From Bacteroidales bacterium (GTDB lineage: Bacteria > Bacteroidota > Bacteroidia > Bacteroidales > JAADGE01), in assembly GCA_026987795.1 (NCBI GenBank), contig JALSMF010000383.1, forward strand, positions 1-9,460: DNA of 9,460 bases, read 5' to 3'. The position numbers and the translations under genes are program-made. This document shows positions 1 through 6,191 of this stretch, piece after piece; within the stretch, counting starts at the first letter, position 1, and the number at the start of each line of letters is the position of its first letter. Below the pieces are notes generated by a model. It was given only the letters and a program-made list of their open reading frames with translations. It was not told the origin of the DNA and made no database searches.

Positions 1-279
1 GCCGGGAGAGTAGATATGTAAATCATTTTTTCTTCCGAGAAGGTTTAAAGAGGACAGAAAGCCGAATATTCCGAAGAAATGGTCGCCGTGAAGATGGGAA
101 ATAAAAACTCGGTTTATTTTTGAGACTTTTATTTTATATTGTCTCAGTCTTATCTGAGTTCCCTCGCCGCAATCAATCAAGAAAAAACGCTCATGCATAT
201 TAACGACATGAGCGGAAGGATATTTTTTATAAGAGGGTAAAGCTGAGCTGCTTCCTAATACTGTAATTTTGAAAGACAT
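1..279 (-). CDS. rnz: Ribonuclease Z, N-terminal part (cut by window edge)
   Basis: The visible 93 codons begin MSFKITVLGSSSALP and read to the left window edge without a stop. RNase Z is a cytoplasmic zinc endonuclease of the metallo-beta-lactamase superfamily that trims tRNA precursor 3' ends. The metal-binding motif HLHGDH is present at residues 62-67 (His62, His64, Asp66, His67), preceded by the strand and loop FLIDCGEGTQ (33-42) typical of the family. RNase Z proteins are about 300 residues, so roughly two thirds lie outside the window. The ATG (277-279) sits 2 bases after the stop of the STAS gene, so translation is probably coupled and the two genes share a transcript. Identification is strong because both the motif and the N-terminal sequence are characteristic; other beta-lactamase-fold hydrolases are the only alternative. 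Confidence 0.93.
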   Translation of the reverse strand, partial: MSFKITVLGSSSALPSYKKYPSAHVVNMHERFFLIDCGEGTQIRLRQYKIKVSKINRVFISHLHGDHFFGIFGFLSSLNLLGRKNDLHIYSPG

Positions 280-281
280 TA

Positions 282-635
282 TTAAGTATCACCGTTTATT
301 TTTTGTTCTGCCTTTTCAAGTGTGTCTTCAATTTCCAATACTGAGTCTAATTGTGAAATGGTTATTAAGCGTTCAACGGCATTTTGCAAGCCTGAAAGTA
401 TAAACTTCCCTTTTGCGTTTTTACATAATCTGTTTGCTACAAGTATTGAGCTTAAGCCCGATGAATCACAATATTCTGTATTACTTAAATCAATAATCAT
501 ATTTTTCTCTCCGTTTCCGGCAATCATTACCAATTCTGATTTGAAAGACGGAGCAATACTTGTATCAAGTTTTTTCGCCAATACTTGTATTACGGTGTGA
601 TTATCCTTTTTTATAACATCATATTTCTTTTCCAT
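282..635 (-). CDS. STAS-domain protein, anti-sigma factor antagonist type
   Basis: This 117-residue protein is a single STAS domain with no extra segments, the same size as SpoIIAA/RsbV-type anti-anti-sigma factors. The hallmark strand-loop-helix is visible: NMIIDLSNTEYCDSSGLSS at residues 45-63, with Asp57-Ser58-Ser59-Gly60-Leu61. In SpoIIAA the equivalent serine (Ser58) is phosphorylated by the SpoIIAB kinase, so this copy keeps a phosphorylatable site. In that family the unphosphorylated antagonist binds an anti-sigma kinase and frees the sigma factor; whether a sigma factor is the target here is unknown. No RsbW-like kinase or PP2C phosphatase is encoded in the window. The gene follows the rpsA terminator and leads directly into rnz. 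A sequence TAACTTTA (minus strand, 667-660) resembles a Bacteroidota -7 box but lacks a convincing -33 partner. Confidence 0.9.
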   Translation of the reverse strand: MEKKYDVIKKDNHTVIQVLAKKLDTSIAPSFKSELVMIAGNGEKNMIIDLSNTEYCDSSGLSSILVANRLCKNAKGKFILSGLQNAVERLITISQLDSVLEIEDTLEKAEQKINGDT

Positions 636-668
636 GATTACTATTTAAAATATTTACGGTAAAGTTAC

Positions 669-702
669 AAAAAACGACTGAAAGATAAAAATCTTTCAGT
701 CG
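669..702 (-). terminator. Intrinsic terminator of rpsA
   Basis: A perfect 12-bp stem (arms 675-686 and 691-702, cgactgaaagat and its complement) closes a 4-base loop. On the minus strand the stem is followed by six T residues (plus-strand A run 669-674). The stem begins 13 bases after the rpsA stop codon. There is no T run on the plus-strand side, so it acts only on leftward transcription. It separates the highly expressed rpsA from the STAS-rnz pair, which would then need its own promoter or partial read-through. Confidence 0.92.
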
Positions 703-715
703 TATGTTATCTGTT

Positions 716-2743
716 TTAGTCTTTGATGTTTTCAGAATCTTCTTCTTTTTCTGCCGAGGCAGTTTTATCTTCTGTTTTTGATTCTTTATTTTCATCTTTA
801 ACTTCCGCATCCTTATTTACCTCTTCTTTTTTCTTTTTAACCATTGTCTTTTTAGTGCTTTTTTTAGAATCATTGCTGAGTTTATCTTTTAATTCCGAAA
901 GACTGCTTATATCTCCTAGAGTTGTTTTCTCTATATCCGACTGATAGTTTGTTTTTGCTTTAGTCGTTTTACTTCTTTCTTTATAAGTTCTTAAATGAGA
1001 AACTACTATTTTTTTAGCGTCTTTGTGGAAATCAATAACTCTTACAAGGATTTTTTCATCTTCAACCGGCATTGACCCGTCTTCTTTTTTAAGATGATTA
1101 ACAGGACAAACTGCTTCTACACCGTAAGGCATGGCAATTAATGCTTCTCTGTTTCCGATTTTGATAATCGTTCCTTCGTGTTCACTGTCAACTCCGAATA
1201 AAGTTTCAAATACATCCCACGGATTTTCTTCTAATTGCTTGTGTCCGAGGCTTAACCTTCTGTTTTCTTTATCAATCTCTAAAACTACAACGTCAATTTC
1301 AGCATCAATTTCGGTAAATTCGGCAGGATGCTTGATTTTTTTAGTCCATGATAAATCAGAAATGTGAATTAATCCGTCAACACCTTCTTCCAGTTCGACA
1401 AATATACCGAAATTTGTAAAGTTTTTGACTTTGGCCGTATGTTTAGAGTCTACGGGGTATTTTTCTTCTATTTTCTCCCACGGATCCGGTTTAAGTTGTT
1501 TTATGCCGAGAGACATTTTTCTTTCTTCTCTTTCAAGAGTTAAAATTTGTGCTTCGACAATATCTCCTATTTTAAAGAAATCTTGTGCTGTTCTCAAATG
1601 CTGCGACCAAGACATTTCCGAAACGTGGATTAAGCCCTCTACTCCGGGTTTAATTTCAATAAATGCTCCGTAATCTGCAATAACAACAACTTTACCCTTA
1701 ACAGTGTCTCCGGGTTTCAAGTCCGGATCTAAAGAATCCCACGGATGCTCCTGCAGTTGTTTCAATCCGAGAGCAATACGTTTTTTACTTTCGTCAAAAT
1801 CAAGAATTACAACATTTAGTTTTTGATCCAGTTCAACAACTTCTTCCGGATGATTAACTCTTCCCCAAGAAAGGTCTGTGATGTGGATTAGTCCGTCAAC
1901 TCCGCCAAGGTCTATAAATACTCCGTAAGAAGTAATATTTTTAACGGTTCCTTCAAGAACCTGTCCTTTTTCAAGTTGTTCAATAATTTTAGCTTTTTGT
2001 TCTTCAAGTTCGGCTTCAATAAGAGCTTTATGTGAAACAACAACGTTTTTAAACTCTTTATTGATTTTTACAACTTTAAACTCCATTGTTTTTCCGACAA
2101 ATGCATCATAATCTCTTATCGGCTTAACGTCAATTTGAGAACCGGGCAAGAATGCTTCGATACCGAATACGTCAACAATCATACCGCCCTTAGTGCGACA
2201 TTTAATGAATCCGTTAATAATTTCGTCATTTTCTAATGCTGCGTTAACTCTTTCCCAAGAACGAAGAGTTCTTGCTTTTTTATGCGAGAGTATTAATTGT
2301 CCTGTTTTGTCTTCTTGAGATTCTATATAAACTTCAACGGTATCTCCTACTTTCAGGTCAGGATTATAACGAAATTCGTTTTTGCTTATAACACCGTCAG
2401 ACTTATAACCTATGTCTACTACAACATCTTTATCTGTAAGTGCAATTACTTTTCCGTCAAGAACTTCTTTTTCGGAAATAACAGAAAGAGCTTCTGAATA
2501 TAAATCTTTAAGTTCTTTTCGTTGTTCTCCCGAATATTCATCAGCCTCTGATTCTGCGGCATCCCAGTCAAAATCTAAAGTGGATACGTTTTCAGATTCG
2601 GTAAAAGTATTATCTTCTGCAATTTCACTCTCTTCTTCTTTAACCTCAGTTTCTGTTTTAATTTCTTTAACTTCTTCTGTTTTGATACTTTCTGCAGTTT
2701 CCGGAACTGCATTTTCGTTTGTTTCTTTTGTTTTTTCGCTCAT
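716..2743 (-). CDS. rpsA: 30S ribosomal protein S1
   Basis: The 675-residue product contains six S1 (OB-fold) RNA-binding repeats at about residues 94-155, 174-238, 260-328, 345-414, 432-501 and 519-584. Repeats 3-5 carry the canonical pattern GVFIDLGGVDGLIHITDLSW (275-294) and close variants at 359-379 and 446-466; repeats 1, 2 and 6 are more diverged, as usual. S1 binds mRNA on the 30S subunit and helps load leaders that lack strong Shine-Dalgarno pairing, which fits the A/T-rich start regions of this window. An acidic, Glu/Lys-rich N-terminal extension of about 75-90 residues and a charged low-complexity tail (about 600-675) make it longer than the 557-residue E. coli protein; such extensions are common in Bacteroidota S1. 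The gene is monocistronic by its signals: its own promoter (2808-2837) and a strong terminator (669-702). Confidence 0.97.
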   Translation of the reverse strand: MSEKTKETNENAVPETAESIKTEEVKEIKTETEVKEEESEIAEDNTFTESENVSTLDFDWDAAESEADEYSGEQRKELKDLYSEALSVISEKEVLDGKVIALTDKDVVVDIGYKSDGVISKNEFRYNPDLKVGDTVEVYIESQEDKTGQLILSHKKARTLRSWERVNAALENDEIINGFIKCRTKGGMIVDVFGIEAFLPGSQIDVKPIRDYDAFVGKTMEFKVVKINKEFKNVVVSHKALIEAELEEQKAKIIEQLEKGQVLEGTVKNITSYGVFIDLGGVDGLIHITDLSWGRVNHPEEVVELDQKLNVVILDFDESKKRIALGLKQLQEHPWDSLDPDLKPGDTVKGKVVVIADYGAFIEIKPGVEGLIHVSEMSWSQHLRTAQDFFKIGDIVEAQILTLEREERKMSLGIKQLKPDPWEKIEEKYPVDSKHTAKVKNFTNFGIFVELEEGVDGLIHISDLSWTKKIKHPAEFTEIDAEIDVVVLEIDKENRRLSLGHKQLEENPWDVFETLFGVDSEHEGTIIKIGNREALIAMPYGVEAVCPVNHLKKEDGSMPVEDEKILVRVIDFHKDAKKIVVSHLRTYKERSKTTKAKTNYQSDIEKTTLGDISSLSELKDKLSNDSKKSTKKTMVKKKKEEVNKDAEVKDENKESKTEDKTASAEKEEDSENIKD

Positions 2744-2807
2744 TTTAATCGTTTAAAAAATTAATAAGTTAGACATTATATTTAATTGACAATTGATTTT
2801 TGAGCCG

Positions 2808-2837
2808 CAAAAATAACCTTTAATTTTATAAATCAAA
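2808..2837 (-). promoter_or_regulatory. Bacteroidota-type promoter for rpsA
   Basis: On the minus strand a perfect -7 element TATTTTTG (2815-2808, consensus TAnnTTTG) is preceded after 18 bases by TTTG (2837-2834), matching the -33 element of the Bacteroidota primary sigma factor. Transcription would begin about 5-8 bases downstream, near 2802, giving an A/T-rich leader of roughly 60 nt before the rpsA ATG at 2743. There is no Shine-Dalgarno-like purine block; the bases before the start are GATTAAA. The match and spacing are seen directly; promoter activity is inferred. Confidence 0.75.
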
Positions 2838-2873
2838 GACTTTTGTTATTATTTTTAATTATTTAAAAAAAAT

Positions 2874-2903
2874 ATTTTAAGTATAAAATATCATATATCT
2901 TTG
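2874..2903 (+). promoter_or_regulatory. Probable Bacteroidota-type promoter for ugd
   Basis: A -7 element TATCTTTG at 2896-2903 matches TAnnTTTG exactly and lies 35 bases before the ugd ATG. The expected -33 position (about 2873-2878) holds only a T-rich stretch, ATTTTA, not a clean TTTG, so the promoter may be weaker than the divergent rpsA promoter. It would drive ugd and the downstream UDP-glucuronate decarboxylase. Confidence 0.5.
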
Positions 2904-2938
2904 TTGCTTTATTTAAACTTAAAAATAAATTAAATATT

Positions 2939-4252
2939 ATGAAAATAGCAATGGTAGGAACGGGTTACGTAGGTTTAGTATCCGGAACTTGTTTTGCGGA
3001 AGCCGGCATAAAAGTAACTTGTTTTGACATCGACAGAAAAAAAATAGAGAACCTTAACAAAGGCATCATTCCCATCTACGAACCGGGATTAGAAAAGATG
3101 GTTAAAAAAAACGTTAATGCAGGAAGATTAAATTTCTCAACTGATTTAGCAAATAACTTAAAAAATACCGAGGTAGTATTTTCTGCAGTCGGGACACCGC
3201 CCGACGAAGACGGAAGTGCAGACTTGTCATATGTCCTGCAGGTTGCAAAAGAAGTAGGACAAAACATGACAGATTATCTTGTTTTCGTTACAAAAAGCAC
3301 AGTGCCTATAGGAACTGCAGAAAAAGTAAAAAAAGTTATCGCTGAAGAGTTGAGAAAAAGAAATGTAAATATTGACTTTGATGTAGCTTCAAACCCTGAA
3401 TTTTTGAAAGAAGGCAGTGCTGTTCAAGATTTTATGAAACCGGACAGAATTGTAGTGGGAATAGAATCAGAAAGAGCCGAAAAGATAATAAAACGCCTGT
3501 ATAAACCGTTTGTTTTAAACGGGCACCCTATTTTATTTATGGATATACCTTCGGCTGAAATGACAAAATATGCAGCAAATGCAATGCTGGCAACAAAAAT
3601 AAGTTTTATGAACGACATTGCAAACTTATGTGAAATTGTAGGTGCCGATGTAACAAATGTCAGAAAAGGCATAGGTTCTGATTCCAGAATAGGAAATAAA
3701 TTTATTTATGCCGGTGCCGGTTACGGGGGCTCTTGCTTTCCTAAAGATGTTAAAGCCTTAATAAAAACAGCAGAAGAAAACAGTTATTATTTAGAAATAC
3801 TGAAAGCAGTTGAAAATGTAAACGACAGACAAAAATCTGTTTTATACAATAAGTTGTATGAATATTACAAAGGTAACCTTAAAGATAAAAAAATTGCTGT
3901 TTGGGGCTTGTCTTTCAAACCAAATACCGATGATATGCGAGAAGCTCCTTCCCTTGTCCTTATTAACAAGCTTTTGAACTCAGGTGCCGAAGTATACGCA
4001 TACGACCCCGTAGCAATAAATGAGGCAAAAAGAATACTGGGAGATAAAATAGTTTATTCTGACAATAAATGGGATATTTTAAAAAATGCCGATGCATTAA
4101 TGCTTGTTACGGAATGGAATGAATTTAGAGTGCCTGATTATAAAATGATGAAAAAATTAATGAAAAAAACTGTTGTATTTGACGGAAGAAATATCTACGA
4201 CCCTTCGGAAATGAAAGAAAACGGCTTTGAATATTTTGGTATAGGCAGATAA
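2939..4252 (+). CDS. ugd: UDP-glucose 6-dehydrogenase
   Basis: This cytoplasmic enzyme oxidises UDP-glucose to UDP-glucuronate with two NAD+. The 437-residue length is normal for the bacterial family. The N-terminal Rossmann motif is GTGYVG (residues 7-12), with Asp30 at the end of the second strand favouring NAD over NADP. Catalytic residues are in place: Thr118 and Lys119 in FVTKSTVP, Glu154 and Glu158 in SNPEFLKEGSA, Lys210 and Asn214 in EMTKYAANA, and the nucleophile Cys266 with Asp270 in GGSCFPKD. A C-terminal UDP-binding domain includes WGLSFKPNTDDMREAPS, also characteristic. The start is well fixed because the Rossmann strand begins at residue 3. The next gene, 38 bp downstream, uses its product, so the two form a UDP-xylose module. 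A tyrosine-phosphorylation-type tail is not apparent. Confidence 0.97.
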   Translation: MKIAMVGTGYVGLVSGTCFAEAGIKVTCFDIDRKKIENLNKGIIPIYEPGLEKMVKKNVNAGRLNFSTDLANNLKNTEVVFSAVGTPPDEDGSADLSYVLQVAKEVGQNMTDYLVFVTKSTVPIGTAEKVKKVIAEELRKRNVNIDFDVASNPEFLKEGSAVQDFMKPDRIVVGIESERAEKIIKRLYKPFVLNGHPILFMDIPSAEMTKYAANAMLATKISFMNDIANLCEIVGADVTNVRKGIGSDSRIGNKFIYAGAGYGGSCFPKDVKALIKTAEENSYYLEILKAVENVNDRQKSVLYNKLYEYYKGNLKDKKIAVWGLSFKPNTDDMREAPSLVLINKLLNSGAEVYAYDPVAINEAKRILGDKIVYSDNKWDILKNADALMLVTEWNEFRVPDYKMMKKLMKKTVVFDGRNIYDPSEMKENGFEYFGIGR

Positions 4253-4290
4253 GAATAAAACATAACTAACGGTAATATAATTAAATTTTA

Positions 4291-5238
4291 ATGAAGAGAA
4301 TTCTTGTAACCGGAGGAGCCGGATTTATAGGTTCACATTTATGCGAAAAATTACTCAGTGAAGGAAATGAAGTAATTGCTTTGGATAATTTCTTTACCGG
4401 AAACAAAAAAAATATAATTCATTTACTTGACAACCCGTATTTTGAATTGATAAGGCACGATGTTACAATGCCTTTTTTTGCAGAAATTGACGAAATTTAT
4501 AATCTTGCCTGTCCTGCCTCTCCTGTTCACTACCAATATAATGCTATAAAAACGGTAAAAACATCCGTTATGGGAGCCATCAATATGCTGGGATTGGCAA
4601 AAAGAGTCAATGCAAAAATTCTGCAGGCATCTACCAGCGAAGTTTACGGAGACCCCGAAATTCACCCTCAACCTGAAACATACTGGGGAAATGTAAACCC
4701 TCTCGGTATTCGTTCCTGTTATGACGAAGGAAAAAGAGTTGCCGAAACCCTTTTCATAAACTACCGGAGACAAAACAAGGTAAGAATAAAAATTGTAAGG
4801 ATTTTCAATACTTACGGACCCAAAATGCACCCTAACGACGGCAGAGTTGTTTCTAATTTTATTGTCCAGGCATTGCAAAATAAAGAAATAACAATTTACG
4901 GCGACGGGAACCAAACCAGAAGTTTCCAATACATTGACGATTTAATATCAGGACTTGACAAGATGATGAATTATACCCCGGAAGATTTTTACGGTCCCGT
5001 AAATATAGGAAACCCCGAAGAATTTACTATTTTTGAACTGGCACAACTAATTATTAAACTGACAAATTCAAAATCAAAAATAAGTTTTTTACCGTTACCG
5101 GAAGATGACCCCTTACAAAGGAAACCCGACATATCATTAGCAAAAGAGATGTTAAAGTGGGAGCCGACAATACACCCGAAAGACGGCTTATTAAAAACAA
5201 TAGATTACTTTGATAATCTTCTTAAAGAAGATTTTTAA
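4291..5238 (+). CDS. uxs: UDP-glucuronate decarboxylase (UDP-xylose synthase)
   Basis: The 315-residue protein is an extended short-chain dehydrogenase/reductase that converts UDP-glucuronate to UDP-xylose and CO2 through a 4-keto intermediate, regenerating NAD+. Visible features are the NAD-binding GGAGFIG (8-14), the acidic residue in ALDNFFTGNKKN (30-41), the NLACPASPVHYQ segment (71-82) diagnostic of this family, the active-site STSEVYGDP (114-122, with Glu117 specific to the decarboxylase), and the Tyr144/Lys148 pair in SCYDEGKR. The segment RIFNTYGPKMHPNDGRVVSNF region (170-190) is typical of UXS rather than of UDP-glucose 4-epimerase or dTDP-glucose dehydratase. It is soluble, with no membrane anchor. 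It follows ugd by 38 bp with no terminator between, so both steps from UDP-glucose to UDP-xylose are probably on one transcript. No glycosyltransferase that would use the UDP-xylose lies in the window. Confidence 0.95.
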   Translation: MKRILVTGGAGFIGSHLCEKLLSEGNEVIALDNFFTGNKKNIIHLLDNPYFELIRHDVTMPFFAEIDEIYNLACPASPVHYQYNAIKTVKTSVMGAINMLGLAKRVNAKILQASTSEVYGDPEIHPQPETYWGNVNPLGIRSCYDEGKRVAETLFINYRRQNKVRIKIVRIFNTYGPKMHPNDGRVVSNFIVQALQNKEITIYGDGNQTRSFQYIDDLISGLDKMMNYTPEDFYGPVNIGNPEEFTIFELAQLIIKLTNSKSKISFLPLPEDDPLQRKPDISLAKEMLKWEPTIHPKDGLLKTIDYFDNLLKEDF

Positions 5239-5246
5239 AGAAATTA

Positions 5247-5277
5247 TTTCATAATTTAAAATTATAAATTAAATTTG
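5247..5277 (+). promoter_or_regulatory. Possible promoter for the SUMF1-like gene
   Basis: TAAATTTG at 5270-5277 fits TAnnTTTG exactly, with TTTC (5247-5250) 19 bases upstream as an imperfect -33 element. It lies 45 bases before the ATG at 5323. The 84-bp gap after the decarboxylase gene has no intrinsic terminator, so read-through from ugd is also possible. The A/T richness of the region makes chance matches likely, hence the modest confidence. Confidence 0.45.
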
Positions 5278-5322
5278 TAACTTGTATTTAGTAAATTTTT
5301 TCAAACTCAAATATTTTATACT

Positions 5323-6123
5323 ATGAGAATCTTAACATCATTAATTGCTTTTTTATTAGTATTTAATCTCGGAGAAGCACAAGATTTAGGTCCTGAAATG
5401 ATTTTAGTTGAAGGCGGAGACTTTTATATGGGTAACGACTACAGTGCAAATGCAGATGAAAGACCGGAACATAAAGTAACATTAAATTCCTTTTTTATAT
5501 CAAAATATGAAGTAACTGTTGCTGACTATGCAAAATTTTGCAGAGTAACAGGGCAAAGACTTCCGGACGGAGAGCCTATGTCTCCTATCAACAATATTAC
5601 TTGGGAAGATGCAGTTATGTATTGCAACTGGTTAAGCAGAGCAAGCCGTTTAGAAAAATGCTACGACCTTAAAAGAGACAGCAATCGCTTTACGGCAACT
5701 ATTATTCCCGGGGCAAACGGTTACAGACTTCCCACCGAAGCTGAATGGGAGTATGCCGCAAAAGGCGGAATAAAATCAAAATCATATGCTTTCAGCGGAT
5801 CTAATGACTTGGACGAAGTTGCTTGGTATATTAACAATTCGGGGAACACTTCTCACGAAGTAGGACAAAAAAAACCTAATGAATTAGGCATTTACGACAT
5901 GACAGGTAATGCAATGGAATGGTGTTACGACTGGTATAACCCGGATTATTATAAAAATTCACCCTCAGATAACCCTACAGGACCGGAATCCGGTATCAGC
6001 AAAGTATGCAGAGGCGGGAACTATATGTGTCGTCCCGATGTATTAAGAAACAGCCGAAGATTTAACTTAGATAAAAGCAGTAATGAAGGTCTTGCCGGAA
6101 TACGTCTGGTTAAAAACCAATAA
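5323..6123 (+). CDS. Secreted SUMF1 / formylglycine-generating-enzyme-fold protein, single active-site Cys
   Basis: The 266-residue product starts with a signal peptide (Arg2, then a hydrophobic run at about residues 4-16, and a likely signal peptidase I site after GEA near 19); there is no lipobox cysteine, so export as a soluble protein is expected. The rest is one SUMF1 (FGE-sulfatase) domain: LVEGGDFYMGND (28-39), FFISKYEVTVADYAKF (57-72), WEDAVMYCNWLS (94-105), NGYRLPTEAEWEYAAKGG (132-149), ELGIYDMTGNAMEWCYDWY (187-205) and the C-terminal CRGGNYMC (229-236) plus GLAGIRLV. True FGE converts a sulfatase cysteine to formylglycine with two cysteines (human Cys336 and Cys341, spaced by four). 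Here Cys236 aligns with the first, but the second position is Leu241, so sulfatase activation is unlikely. No sulfatase gene is nearby. Related Bacteroidota proteins with this fold include GldJ/GldK of type IX secretion and many of unknown role; I would not assign a specific one. Confidence 0.88.
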   Translation: MRILTSLIAFLLVFNLGEAQDLGPEMILVEGGDFYMGNDYSANADERPEHKVTLNSFFISKYEVTVADYAKFCRVTGQRLPDGEPMSPINNITWEDAVMYCNWLSRASRLEKCYDLKRDSNRFTATIIPGANGYRLPTEAEWEYAAKGGIKSKSYAFSGSNDLDEVAWYINNSGNTSHEVGQKKPNELGIYDMTGNAMEWCYDWYNPDYYKNSPSDNPTGPESGISKVCRGGNYMCRPDVLRNSRRFNLDKSSNEGLAGIRLVKNQ

Positions 6124-6134
6124 AATTAATAACT
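6118..6134. repeat. 17-bp direct repeat, copy 1
   Basis: The word caataaaattaataact occurs here, spanning the last codon and stop of the SUMF1-like gene, and again in the same orientation at 6689-6705. The two copies bracket the terminator and nearly the whole SpoU-family gene, 571 bp apart. The match is exact for 17 bases but A/T-rich, so chance is possible. It could mark a past duplication or insertion junction. Confidence 0.5.
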
Positions 6135-6145
6135 CGTAAAAAATT

Positions 6146-6174
6146 AAGCAGTCTTCATCAAAGGCTGCTTTTTT
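6146..6174 (+). terminator. Intrinsic terminator after the SUMF1-like gene
   Basis: A 10-bp stem with one G-U wobble (arms 6146-6155 aagcagtctt and 6161-6170 aaggctgctt) closes the 5-base loop catca and runs straight into TTTTTT (6169-6174). It begins 22 bases after the stop codon at 6123. On the opposite strand the stem is followed by aattttttac, so it could work weakly in reverse, but no leftward gene lies upstream. The SpoU gene starts only 17 bases beyond, leaving little space for its own promoter downstream of the hairpin. Confidence 0.9.
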
Positions 6175-6191
6175 ATTTTCATACAAAAATA

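Noticed and set aside
619..810. 63-codon minus-strand open frame with a Lys-rich start overlapping the rpsA tail and terminator
   Set aside because: The Lys-rich sequence is an out-of-frame reading of the low-complexity rpsA tail, and the frame crosses the strong terminator.
2412..2756. 114-codon plus-strand open frame opposite the 5' end of rpsA, rich in Ser
   Set aside because: The Ser/Val-rich product is the mirror of the Glu/Lys/Thr-rich S1 N-terminus and has no independent support.
4423..4929. 168-codon open frame on the minus strand opposite the UDP-glucuronate decarboxylase gene
   Set aside because: It lies wholly inside a well-conserved gene, has no recognisable domain and no own promoter or leader; it is a by-product of codon use on the coding strand.
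5251..5265. Inverted repeat ataattt-a-aaattat after the UDP-glucuronate decarboxylase gene
   Set aside because: The 7-bp arms are all A/T with a single-base loop and no T run, so it is too weak for a terminator and expected by chance in this A/T-rich gap.
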